A model generated the notes under the pieces. The model made no database searches, was not told the origin of the DNA, and saw nothing but the letters and a program-made list of their open reading frames with translations. DNA of 64,000 nucleotides from Clostridium omnivorum (GTDB lineage Bacteria; Bacillota; Clostridia; Clostridiales; Clostridiaceae): positions 1,600,001 to 1,664,000 of the forward strand of contig NZ_BRXR01000001.1 in assembly GCF_026012015.1 (NCBI RefSeq), in the 5' to 3' direction. This document shows positions 38,784 through 47,266 of this stretch, one piece after another; the stretch's first letter is position 1, and each line of letters begins with the position of its first letter. The translations under genes and the position numbers were made by a program.

Positions 38784-40847
38784 CTATATGGCTTCGTCAT
38801 CTAAATTTGCGCCAGTGAACTGGCTGTTATAAAGTTCTGCATAGAAGCCGCCTTTTTCAAGAAGCTCATTATGGTTTCCTTGTTCAATAATAGTTCCATT
38901 ATTCATAACAAGAATTAAATCTGCATCACGAATGGTAGAAAGTCTGTGCGCAATAACGAAGCTTGTTCTTCCCTTCATTAAATTAGCCATGGCCTTTTGT
39001 ATTTGAAGTTCAGTTCTAGTATCTACACTTGAAGTAGCTTCATCTAGTATTAATATTGCAGGATCTGCAAGTATTGCACGAGCAATAGTTAGAAGCTGCT
39101 TTTGGCCTTGAGAAATATTTGAAGCTTCCTCATTGAGTATTGTATTGTACCCTTCTGGAAGTGTTCTTACAAAGTGATCAGCATGGGCTGCTTTAGCTGC
39201 TCTAATAACCTCAGTTTCTGTAGCACCTTCACGTCCATAAGCTATATTATCCTTTATAGAACCATTAAACAACCAAGTGTCCTGAAGTACCATACCAAAC
39301 ATCTTACGAAGTTCTCCACGTTTGATATCTCTTATGTCTACTCCATCTACAGTTATCTTTCCACCTTGGATTTCGTAGAATCTCATTAAAAGATTAACTA
39401 GCGTAGTTTTACCTGCACCAGTAGGTCCAACAATAGCTATTGTCTGACCAGACTTTACGTCTATATTCATATCTTCTATAAGAGTCTCATTTTCTTTGTA
39501 TCCAAATTTAACATTTTCAAATTTCACTTCACCCTTAGGTGCTTCAATACTTTCTGCATTAGCTTTATCAGCCAATTCTTCCACTTCATCTAGCACTTCA
39601 AATACACGCTCTGCAGCAGCAACAGTGGATTGAAGAATATTTGCTATATTTGCAGTTTGAACTATTGGTTGGCCAAACTGTCTTGCATATTGTATGAATG
39701 CTTGAATATCACCTAATTCAATTTTCTTCTTAGTAACAAATATACCACCAACAACACATACAATTACATAGCCAATATTATTGATAAAACCCATAAGCGG
39801 CATAATTATACCTGACATAAATTGTGCTTTCCAACCTACATTGTATAAATTATCATTTATTTCATTAAACTCAATTTTAGCTCTTTCTTCATGACCAAAG
39901 GCCTTTACTATCTTATGACCAGTATACATTTCTTCTACATGACCATTTAAATTTCCTAAAATCTTTTGCTGGTCTTTAAAATACTTTTGTGATTTTTTAG
40001 CTATAGTCATTGTTGTAAATATAGAAAGTGGTAAAGTTATAATAGTTACTAGAGTTAGCCATGGACTTATAGAAAGCATCATTATAATAACACCTATTAT
40101 TGTTACAAGTGATGTTATAAGCTGAGTTAAGCTCTGCTGTAAAGTAGTAGATATTGTGTCTATATCATTAGTTACACGGCTTAATATTTCACCATGAGTT
40201 TTAGAATCAAAATATTTTAGTGGAAGCTTATTTAGCTTTTCATTTACGTCATTTCTCATATCGTAGACAGTCTTTTGAGCAACGCTTGCCATAATGTACT
40301 GCTGAATATATGAAAAAATTGAACTTACTACATAAAGACCTATAAGTAATAATATTATGCGTCCAATATAGGTAAAATCCACTTTTGGAGCATGCTTGCT
40401 TATAAAAGTCCATACCTGCGAATCCATATTGCTTGCATCCATTTTAGGAGCACCTTGCTGTGCAGCCTTTGGATTTGCCATCATATCAGTAATTGTCTTT
40501 CTAAGTGAATCTGGAAGGTCCGGCATTTTTAAAAGGTTTGGTATATTCTTAGGTGCAAAGAGCACCTCCTTTGCGTAAGTCCCCTTGGCCATTAAGCCTT
40601 CAAATAATTTTGTAGTAGCCTTTCCCATAATCTTAGGTCCTACAATGTTAAAAATTGTACTTAGAATTGCAAATATAAATACCACAACCAGTTTTAATCT
40701 TCTAGGCCTCAAATAGACCATTAGCCTCTTTACAGTTCCCTTAAAGTCCTTTGCCTTTTCTACAGGTCTTCCCATTGGTGGGCCACCATGTGCTCCAGGT
40801 CCTTTACGCATTCCTCTGGAATGCTTTTGTTCTCTATTTTCACTCAT
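38784..40847 (-). CDS. Heterodimeric ABC exporter subunit, canonical ATPase site
   Basis: ABC half-transporter of 687 residues: a basic, Gly-rich N-terminal extension (about 1-35), six transmembrane helices, then a nucleotide-binding domain. Walker A GPTGAGKTT, signature ISQGQ, Walker B ILILDEATSS with the catalytic glutamate, and the H-loop IAHRLST are all intact. An unusual 80-residue insertion after the first helix, rich in Lys, Pro and Met (around AAQQGAPKMDASNMDSQVW), probably faces outside. AAGGAGGG precedes the ATG. It follows its partner subunit by 19 bases, and a marR gene leads the operon. Likely a multidrug or peptide exporter. Confidence 0.92.
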   Translation of the reverse strand: MSENREQKHSRGMRKGPGAHGGPPMGRPVEKAKDFKGTVKRLMVYLRPRRLKLVVVFIFAILSTIFNIVGPKIMGKATTKLFEGLMAKGTYAKEVLFAPKNIPNLLKMPDLPDSLRKTITDMMANPKAAQQGAPKMDASNMDSQVWTFISKHAPKVDFTYIGRIILLLIGLYVVSSIFSYIQQYIMASVAQKTVYDMRNDVNEKLNKLPLKYFDSKTHGEILSRVTNDIDTISTTLQQSLTQLITSLVTIIGVIIMMLSISPWLTLVTIITLPLSIFTTMTIAKKSQKYFKDQQKILGNLNGHVEEMYTGHKIVKAFGHEERAKIEFNEINDNLYNVGWKAQFMSGIIMPLMGFINNIGYVIVCVVGGIFVTKKKIELGDIQAFIQYARQFGQPIVQTANIANILQSTVAAAERVFEVLDEVEELADKANAESIEAPKGEVKFENVKFGYKENETLIEDMNIDVKSGQTIAIVGPTGAGKTTLVNLLMRFYEIQGGKITVDGVDIRDIKRGELRKMFGMVLQDTWLFNGSIKDNIAYGREGATETEVIRAAKAAHADHFVRTLPEGYNTILNEEASNISQGQKQLLTIARAILADPAILILDEATSSVDTRTELQIQKAMANLMKGRTSFVIAHRLSTIRDADLILVMNNGTIIEQGNHNELLEKGGFYAELYNSQFTGANLDDEAI

Positions 40848-40866
40848 ATTATCCCTCCTTCTCTGT

Positions 40867-42594
40867 CTAAGCTAATTCCTCTTCACTAAGCTGTGAAGAT
40901 ACAATTTCACGATATACTTCATTACTGCTTAACAGTTCTTTATGAGTTCCCATTCCTACAATTTGTCCTTCATCTAGAACTATTATTCTGTCTGCATCCA
41001 TAACAGTTGAAACTCTCTGTGCTACTATAATTGCAGTGGCTTCTTTAATCTCGCTCTTTAATGCTGCCCGCAACTTTGCATCTGTCTTAAAATCAAGAGC
41101 TGAGAAGCTATCGTCAAATATATATATTTCAGGTCTTCTAACAAGGGCACGAGCAATAGAAAGTCTCTGCTTTTGACCACCAGAAACGTTACTTCCACCT
41201 TGCGCTATTTCTGAATCAAAACCATCTTTCATATTAGAAATAAACTCCATAGCCTGAGCTACTTCTGCTGCATTTTTAATCTCTTCTTCAGTAGCATCTT
41301 CTTTGCCATACTTTATATTTTCAGTAATAGTTCCACTAAATAATACAGCTTTTTGTGGTACAAATCCTATTTTTGTTCTAAGAGCTTCCTGAGTCATGCT
41401 TCTAACATCTACTCCATCAATAAGAATGTTTCCACCTTCAATATCGTAGAATCTAGGGATAAGGCTTATAAGTGTTGATTTACCTGAACCGGTACCCCCT
41501 ATAATTGCCGTTACCTCACCTGGCTTTGCACTGAAGCTAATATTCCTTATAGCAGGTTCTTCTGCCCCAGGATAACTAAAGGTGACATCCTTAAACTCAA
41601 TATATCCTCTTTGCTTTTGCACATTATCTGGCTGCTTTGGATCAATAATCTCTGGCTCCATTTCTAAAACTTCATTTATTCTAACAGCTGAAGCCTGAGC
41701 ACGAGGAATCAATACGAACATCATTGAAACCATTATTAGTGAGAACATTATTTGTGTTGCATATTGAATAAAAGCCATCATAGCTCCCACCTGCATGTCC
41801 CCTTGGTCTATACGGATTCCTCCAAACCAAATAATTGCCACACTTGTCAAACTCATTATTAACATCATTAAAGGCATCATTGCAGCCATTATTAAATTTA
41901 CCTTGATAGCATTGTTTGTAAGATCTTCATTGGCGGCTACAAAACGCTTTTTTTCATCATCAATTCTATTAAAAGCGCGTATAACTCTAATCCCAGTAAG
42001 ATTTTCACGTACAACTAGATTAAGCTTATCTATTTTAACCTGCATTGCTTTAAATAGAGGTACTCCTTTTGATGCTACAAAGGCAATAACCCCTACAAGT
42101 AGTGGAATAACTACTACCAAAACCCAAGATAGTCCCTTATCCTTTTGAACCGCCATAATAATACCGCCTATGCACATTAATGGTGCACTAATCATCATAC
42201 GCATTATCATAACAGTAACAGTTTGAACTTGTGTTATATCATTAGTAGTTCTTGTAATCATAGAAGAAGTACCAATTTTATCAAACTCATTAAGTGAAAA
42301 GCTTTCTGCTCTTTCAAATACTTTTTTTCTTAAGTCTCTTCCAAATTTCATTGCTGTTTTTGAAGCAAGTAAGCTTGCTATGATTACACATACTGCACTG
42401 CCACCTGCAACAAGCAGCATGAAACCTCCAGTTTTTATAATATAGCTTGTATCCCCATTATAAATTCCCTTATCAACTATGTCTGACATTAACGTAGGCA
42501 AATATAGTTCTGCCATGGACTGAAGAAAAAATAGCATTACTACTGCAGCTACTGTGGCAGCATAAGGTTTTAAGAACCTAAACAACTTAATCAT
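40867..42594 (-). CDS. Heterodimeric ABC exporter subunit, degenerate ATPase site
   Basis: Partner half-transporter of 575 residues with six transmembrane helices and one nucleotide-binding domain. Walker A GGTGSGKST and signature VSGGQ are canonical. Walker B reads IYIFDDSFS, with Asp in place of the catalytic Glu, and the H-loop histidine is Gln (VAQRVST). This is the pattern of the non-hydrolytic site in asymmetric exporters such as LmrCD, BmrCD and TM287/288, so the pair should work as a heterodimer. AGGAGA precedes the ATG. It lies 36 bases after marR, which probably represses the operon. Confidence 0.93.
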   Translation of the reverse strand: MIKLFRFLKPYAATVAAVVMLFFLQSMAELYLPTLMSDIVDKGIYNGDTSYIIKTGGFMLLVAGGSAVCVIIASLLASKTAMKFGRDLRKKVFERAESFSLNEFDKIGTSSMITRTTNDITQVQTVTVMIMRMMISAPLMCIGGIIMAVQKDKGLSWVLVVVIPLLVGVIAFVASKGVPLFKAMQVKIDKLNLVVRENLTGIRVIRAFNRIDDEKKRFVAANEDLTNNAIKVNLIMAAMMPLMMLIMSLTSVAIIWFGGIRIDQGDMQVGAMMAFIQYATQIMFSLIMVSMMFVLIPRAQASAVRINEVLEMEPEIIDPKQPDNVQKQRGYIEFKDVTFSYPGAEEPAIRNISFSAKPGEVTAIIGGTGSGKSTLISLIPRFYDIEGGNILIDGVDVRSMTQEALRTKIGFVPQKAVLFSGTITENIKYGKEDATEEEIKNAAEVAQAMEFISNMKDGFDSEIAQGGSNVSGGQKQRLSIARALVRRPEIYIFDDSFSALDFKTDAKLRAALKSEIKEATAIIVAQRVSTVMDADRIIVLDEGQIVGMGTHKELLSSNEVYREIVSSQLSEEELA

Positions 42595-42630
42595 TAATCA
42601 TCATCTCCTGTCAAATAATATGCAACTTAG

Positions 42631-43098
42631 TTAGTCGTCTGAATATCTAAAATTGATATTTTCCTCATCTGAATTTACAAGATTATCTCTCATCTGCATA
42701 AGCAGTCTGCGCATAATAATCTTTTCTTCTTCTGTAAAATTACTAAACATTTTTTCATTTATCTGCTTCATTATATCTGCGCATTCTTTGCAAACTTCTT
42801 TCCCTTTATCAGTAATGTATACTCTTGATACCCTTTGGTCATTAAGATCCTGCTTTCGCTCCACAAGCCCTGATTTTTCTATTCTACCAAGCATAACTGT
42901 GGCAGTTGCTGGTTTTATACCAAGCCTTTCAGCAAGCTCCTTTTGATTTTGACCATCCTTATGGTATAGTGCAAATAACATTGGCGGCTGCCCAGGATAA
43001 ACCCCTACCTTATCCAACATTTTTTGAGTACGGTGATGGTGATATCTTATAACCTGACCAAATACTGCGTATAAGGAATCACGATTCATACAATCCAT
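42631..43098 (-). CDS. MarR-family transcriptional regulator
   Basis: Winged helix-turn-helix regulator of 155 residues. The DNA-binding segment QKELAERLGIKPATATVMLGRIEKSGLVERK and the wing DQRVSRVYITDKGKEV are typical MarR. GGAGGA eight bases upstream supports the ATG. It heads the operon with the two exporter subunits and probably represses it, releasing on binding a toxic compound. Recurrent TTAGTCA/TGACTAA-like motifs surround the promoter and could be its operator. Confidence 0.93.
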   Translation of the reverse strand: MDCMNRDSLYAVFGQVIRYHHHRTQKMLDKVGVYPGQPPMLFALYHKDGQNQKELAERLGIKPATATVMLGRIEKSGLVERKQDLNDQRVSRVYITDKGKEVCKECADIMKQINEKMFSNFTEEEKIIMRRLLMQMRDNLVNSDEENINFRYSDD

Positions 43099-43139
43099 TC
43101 TTCATTCCTCCAATTTAATTAGCTGACTAACAATATCTA

Positions 43140-43168
43140 ATATTATCATCAGTGTCATCATTAGTCAA
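43140..43168 (-). promoter_or_regulatory. Sigma-A promoter of the marR-exporter operon
   Basis: Minus-strand TTGACT (43163-43168), 17-base spacer, TAATAT (43140-43145). The -35 overlaps ATTAGTCAA and a TTAG-CTGA-CTAA motif follows at 43119-43130, consistent with MarR-type repression. The rest of the gap up to 43301 is AT-rich without genes. Confidence 0.7.
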
Positions 43169-43301
43169 TAGAGCTACATAATTTTAAATAAATGTACACA
43201 ATTTTAAATAAACTTCTTCTTATTCATTTATCTTAATCATATTATCAATCCTTAGTTTTCCATAAATTCGTAATATTTTTACAAAATTAAATAATTGTTA
43301 A

Positions 43302-43330
43302 TAGACATTATCTATTTGCAATGATACAAT
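43302..43330 (+). promoter_or_regulatory. Sigma-A promoter of the LTA synthase gene
   Basis: TAGACA (43302-43307), 17-base spacer, TACAAT (43325-43330), each one base off consensus. Confidence 0.65.
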
Positions 43331-43357
43331 GAATTATCATTCTCAAAATGATTATTC
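43331..43357. promoter_or_regulatory. Operator-like inverted repeat at the LTA synthase start site
   Basis: GAATTATCATT (43331-43341) and AATGATTATTC (43347-43357) are inverted copies with one mismatch and a 5-base centre. It begins directly after the -10 element, an ideal blocking position. It faintly recalls Fur-type ATCATT/AATGAT boxes but the spacing is wrong for a firm match. Confidence 0.5.
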
Positions 43358-43408
43358 AAAAATAAAAAGCATTTATTTTTAATGCTTTATTCAAGGAGAT
43401 TATAAGCA

Positions 43409-45238
43409 ATGAAATTTATTAATTTCTTGGAGAAAAATATCAAAGAAATTGTTAAAAACCGCTTTTTTGTTACTGCAGCAATAGGAACACTTCTTGAGTT
43501 TATTTTTTTCATATTGCTTTTATCAGACGGCAATGCAATAAGTATAAACTTTAAAACTGCAATTCTAGGTGTCCCTTCATTTCTGGTTTATATATGCTTC
43601 GCATTAATACCCTATTCCTTCAGTTTTTTATTTAAAGGTAGAGGGCAAAAGATTTTTATTATTATTACAAACCTTTTCATATCTTTACTACTGATATTTG
43701 ATTTATGGTATTACAGAAGCAATAGCTCCTTTTTAAATTTTTATATGCTTGATATGACCAGTAATCTTGATGGGCTTTCCTCCAGCATATTGGCTATGTT
43801 TAGGCCTATAGATTTAGCCTTTTTAACACCCTTATTAGTTTTGATAATTATGTTTTTTAAAAATACACATGAATATAAAGGCTTTAGAATAGATATAAGT
43901 AAGTTTTGTTTATTATTTTTAATCCCATTACTATATCTAGGTTATGATCATATAAAAGTTGACAAATACCAGAGGGGTTACGCGTATCAGTATTTATTTA
44001 GAAGAACTTGGTCCCAAAACCTGATGATGTACAGTTTATCTCCTATTGGCTATCACCTCTTTGATTATTACAACTATATTGAGGACAAAAAGCCTTATGT
44101 AATGTCTAAAGAGGAACAGGACAAGATTAATAATTATTATGCATCAAAGGAAAAGCCACTTCCAAACAATGAATACAGCTCTATTTTTAAAGGCAAGAAT
44201 TTAATAGTTCTTCAAGTAGAGTCTATGGAGAACTTTATTATTAACCAAAAGATTGATGGGCAAGAGATTACACCTAATTTAAACAGGCTGCTAGGAAGTT
44301 CTCTATATTTTTCAAATTATCATGAGCAGACTCTTAATGGTACAACCTCTGATGCTACCTATGTTTCAAATACGTCAATGTTTCCTACCCTGAGCGGTAA
44401 CAACAATTTTAATTATCCTTTTAATGATTATAATTCACTGCCAAAGCTATTAAAGCAGCAAGGGTATAATACCTACTCCATGCATGGTGAAAAGGGCACT
44501 TATTGGAATTGGATTACTGCAGAGAAGCATTTGGGCTTTGACACTTGTTTAGATATTTCAAAATTTAATAGCAACGACATTTTAGGCCTGGGCTTAAGCG
44601 ATAAGAGCTTTTTATCCCAAGCTGTAAATAAAATTCAGGTGCAAAAGCAGCCTTTTTACACTTTTATGATAACTCTCACAAGCCACAGCCCTTTTAGCAT
44701 TCCAGCTGGTCAGATAACTATAAAGCTTCCAGATTATCTAAAAGGCACAAAAACAGGCGGATTTATTGAGAGTATACACTATACGGATGCAATGATAGGA
44801 AGTTTTATTGAGGCTTTAGATGAGAAGGGCTTACTAGATAATACTGTTGTAGCTATCTACGGAGATCATGAAGGGCTTCATAAATTTTTTAATGAAGATG
44901 TTCAGGGGATTAAGAATATACCAGACAGCTGGAAAAATAACGATAGAAGAATACCTCTAATAGTATATTCAAAAGGAAGTACAGGCAAGGAAATCAAGGT
45001 CAATGGTGGACAAGTAGATTTTCTTCCAACCATAAGCTATTTAATGGGTATAGACGAAAACAAGTACTCAAATACAGCCTTAGGACGAAACCTTCTTAAT
45101 ACAAATAAAGATTATGTAGTTCTAACAAATAGAACCTATAGAGGTACACCTATTTCAACGCAAGAAGAACAAAAGTATATAGATGTTTTAGGCACTTCAA
45201 ACTTAATGATTAAAACTAATTATTTTAAAGGAAGGTAG
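43409..45238 (+). CDS. Lipoteichoic acid synthase-family sulfatase-fold membrane protein
   Basis: Polyglycerol-phosphate transferase of the LtaS family, 609 residues. Five transmembrane helices (about 18-175) anchor an extracellular alkaline-phosphatase/sulfatase-like domain. Its active site is visible: the metal-binding Glu in LQVESMENF, the catalytic Thr313 in NGTTSDAT, and the IYGDHEGLH metal ligands near the end. HGEKGTYWN and LTSHSPF are also family motifs. CAAGGAG precedes the ATG. It forms an operon with a small membrane protein. It could make lipoteichoic acid or modify another glycerophosphate polymer. Confidence 0.92.
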   Translation: MKFINFLEKNIKEIVKNRFFVTAAIGTLLEFIFFILLLSDGNAISINFKTAILGVPSFLVYICFALIPYSFSFLFKGRGQKIFIIITNLFISLLLIFDLWYYRSNSSFLNFYMLDMTSNLDGLSSSILAMFRPIDLAFLTPLLVLIIMFFKNTHEYKGFRIDISKFCLLFLIPLLYLGYDHIKVDKYQRGYAYQYLFRRTWSQNLMMYSLSPIGYHLFDYYNYIEDKKPYVMSKEEQDKINNYYASKEKPLPNNEYSSIFKGKNLIVLQVESMENFIINQKIDGQEITPNLNRLLGSSLYFSNYHEQTLNGTTSDATYVSNTSMFPTLSGNNNFNYPFNDYNSLPKLLKQQGYNTYSMHGEKGTYWNWITAEKHLGFDTCLDISKFNSNDILGLGLSDKSFLSQAVNKIQVQKQPFYTFMITLTSHSPFSIPAGQITIKLPDYLKGTKTGGFIESIHYTDAMIGSFIEALDEKGLLDNTVVAIYGDHEGLHKFFNEDVQGIKNIPDSWKNNDRRIPLIVYSKGSTGKEIKVNGGQVDFLPTISYLMGIDENKYSNTALGRNLLNTNKDYVVLTNRTYRGTPISTQEEQKYIDVLGTSNLMIKTNYFKGR

Positions 45239-45245
45239 TACAAGC

Positions 45246-45602
45246 ATGAATACTTCTTTAGAACAAGACTTGCTTCTAGAACAAATTCCAATTACTTCTC
45301 TGGACATACCTATTAAAGAGACAATACATGAAAAAGTACCTGCAGCAATTAATACTAGTTCGATTTCAATGTATTTAATGCTTTCTGTATATTTATTAAT
45401 TCCAATCTTGTCAGTAGAAGGACTGATAGGCTGGTCAATAGGTATAATAGGAGCCTACAAGACAGTAAATATCTATAGAAACCCTGAAAAAGCTGACAGT
45501 AAAAAAGCATTAAGGCTTTTGGCTATAAATGTAGCTGTAGCACTTATCTATAATATTTTGGTATATTATGTTACAAAAATTCTTGTATCAAAACTTGCAT
45601 AG
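45246..45602 (+). CDS. Small membrane protein downstream of the LTA synthase
   Basis: A 118-residue protein I do not recognise. The first 40 residues are acidic and hydrophilic. Two hydrophobic stretches follow (MYLMLSVYLLIPILSVEGLIGWSIG and LLAINVAVALIYNILVYYV), separated by a basic loop with NPEKADSKKALR. It begins seven bases after the ltaS-like stop codon, with AGGAAGG overlapping that end, so the two are co-transcribed and perhaps coupled. A role as an accessory to teichoic acid synthesis is only inferred from position. Confidence 0.7.
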   Translation: MNTSLEQDLLLEQIPITSLDIPIKETIHEKVPAAINTSSISMYLMLSVYLLIPILSVEGLIGWSIGIIGAYKTVNIYRNPEKADSKKALRLLAINVAVALIYNILVYYVTKILVSKLA

Positions 45603-45605
45603 TTC

Positions 45606-45649
45606 GCATTAAAAAAGTGGTGTCTAGGTTAGACACCACTTTTTAATGC
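45606..45649. terminator. Bidirectional terminator
   Basis: A 20-base inverted repeat (GCATTAAAAA... and ...TTTTTAATGC) has a core AGTGGTGTCTA/TAGACACCACT and a 3-base loop. It serves the LTA operon (+) and the convergent permease-like gene (-). Confidence 0.9.
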
Positions 45650-46431
45650 TTTGATCTCTTTTTTATGTTTACCTTGTTAACTCTACTTTTAATTTCTTCA
45701 ATAGCTGTTCCAAACTTCTTAGAAGTAATTTGCGGATAAGCTCTTAGTAAGGCCTTATGTCTTAAACTTACCCTACTTGCCATTCTCTCTTTTATATCCA
45801 TTAAGTGGCTTACTCTAAGCTGAATATTTTCTTTTGCTTCAGTAGTCAGCTTCAATTCTCTAAGCTTTTCTACATTATTTTTGGTTTCAACTAATACTTC
45901 CTGTAAATCAATAAATAGTTTTCTAAAGGTAATAAGGCTGTTTATTGTAAGTGCAATATCTACAATCAGCAATATTAGCAATATATGATATAAAATCTCA
46001 CTATTAAAATAGGAAAGCCAGGTTGTAAATTTTGAGACTTGTACATTTATTACTTTTAAAAATATTATGGAAATAAAACCCCATATAATTGAAAAGCGCA
46101 CACATATATAGCCTTTAAAATTAAACTTCTCATCTGAATAGTCCCACCATTTTGTATTAAAAAATGCTTCAAGAAGATACCCAGTTATAAGCTCCAATAG
46201 TGATGCTATAATAGCTCCCCCTACAAAAACATACAAGATATTTTCACTTATGGGTGTTAAAAATAAAATAAGCAAAACAGCAGTTATCCCATATATAGGA
46301 CATAGTGGTCCATTGAGGAACCCCCTGTTTACAAATCTCTTTTGCTTATACAGATGATAAAGCACCTCTAATCCCCATCCTAAGAAGGCATAAGTTATAA
46401 AAGAATAAAACAAATAATAATATGTATTCAA
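45643..46431 (-). CDS. Putative ABC transporter permease (PF06541-type membrane protein)
   Basis: A 262-residue membrane protein resembling the clostridial family annotated as putative ABC transporter permease. The N-terminal YSFITYAFLGWGLEVLYHLYKQKRFVNRGFLNGPLCPIYG is the diagnostic stretch, read across helix 1 and the following loop. Four to five transmembrane helices occupy residues 5-170. A charged, coiled-coil-like cytoplasmic tail fills 175-262. The start is probably TTG with AAGGA about ten bases upstream. No ATPase partner is adjacent, so the transporter label is doubtful. Confidence 0.72.
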   Translation of the reverse strand: MNTYYYLFYSFITYAFLGWGLEVLYHLYKQKRFVNRGFLNGPLCPIYGITAVLLILFLTPISENILYVFVGGAIIASLLELITGYLLEAFFNTKWWDYSDEKFNFKGYICVRFSIIWGFISIIFLKVINVQVSKFTTWLSYFNSEILYHILLILLIVDIALTINSLITFRKLFIDLQEVLVETKNNVEKLRELKLTTEAKENIQLRVSHLMDIKERMASRVSLRHKALLRAYPQITSKKFGTAIEEIKSRVNKVNIKKRSKH

Positions 46432-46507
46432 CCTTCATCATTCCTTGCTCAAAATATATCTTTAATAACTGTATTAAGGTATGCATAGCTTTATGTCAGC
46501 AACTTTT

Positions 46508-47203
46508 TTATTCCACATCTAAACTAATACTTCTGTGATTATTTGCTTTAATAATATCGGAAAGCATCTTTACAACTCTAGGTTTTTTCATAAGGTTTGT
46601 AAGCTTTGCACTATTACTTTCCTTTTCATTTTTATCAACTTTAAGTTTATTATCTTTATCAAGTGATATACTAACTAATTTCTTCTCATCTGTATTGCTT
46701 TTGCTCTTATCCTTATCAGTTTCCGTTTTATTATAAGCTTCGCAGGAAGTTTTCCATCTCTTCTTAAATGCTTCCTTTTCATCCTTACTAAGTGAATAAT
46801 CAAAGCGCTGTCCGTCTATCACTACCCACTTTTTAGTTCCATCACAGCCTATTTCATCCCACTTATTTGCTGGATTCTTCATAGAATAATCCATTACCTG
46901 ATTAAAGGTTCCTTTATCTATTTTCACTGTTGTATCTGCAGCTGTTCCAATATCAGCTTTAAAGCCAACTGCACTTGAAATAGTACTGCCATTTATTTTT
47001 GTAGAATCGTCTAAAAGACTTTTTGTCTTTGTGTTTCCTGTAGACTTTATACCTCTAGAATAGATACTTCTACCCTCCGAATAACTTGTCCTATTATTTT
47101 GTGTTCTCCCATATGACCCTCTTATATAACCAAAGTTCATTTTTACCCCCAAAATTAACATAATAATTAATACATTTATGCCAATTATACCATATTTCTT
47201 CAA
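46508..47203 (-). CDS. Membrane-anchored or secreted protein of unknown function
   Basis: A 231-residue protein with one N-terminal hydrophobic helix (YGIIGINVLIIMLILGVKM) and a hydrophilic remainder, so probably exported or anchored outside. Residues 25-60 are rich in Ser, Arg and Tyr and low in structure. The middle contains TFNQVMDYSMKNPANKWDEIG and KKWVVIDGQRFDYSLSKDEKEAFKKRWKTSC. A Lys/Asp-rich linker precedes the tail. The start looks like TTG with GGAG close by. It lies just after a two-component kinase gene. Not recognised. Confidence 0.65.
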   Translation of the reverse strand: MKKYGIIGINVLIIMLILGVKMNFGYIRGSYGRTQNNRTSYSEGRSIYSRGIKSTGNTKTKSLLDDSTKINGSTISSAVGFKADIGTAADTTVKIDKGTFNQVMDYSMKNPANKWDEIGCDGTKKWVVIDGQRFDYSLSKDEKEAFKKRWKTSCEAYNKTETDKDKSKSNTDEKKLVSISLDKDNKLKVDKNEKESNSAKLTNLMKKPRVVKMLSDIIKANNHRSISLDVE

Positions 47204-47266
47204 ATTTCTCCACTTAATATCATTAGTAGAGTCTCACTATCACAAACATTAGTAATCTAGTAGCCC

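Noticed and set aside
43321-43357. Fur or PerR box at the LTA synthase promoter
   Set aside because: The ATCATT/AATGAT halves are suggestive, but the spacing does not fit the TGATAAT-N-ATTATCA arrangement, so only an unnamed operator is claimed.
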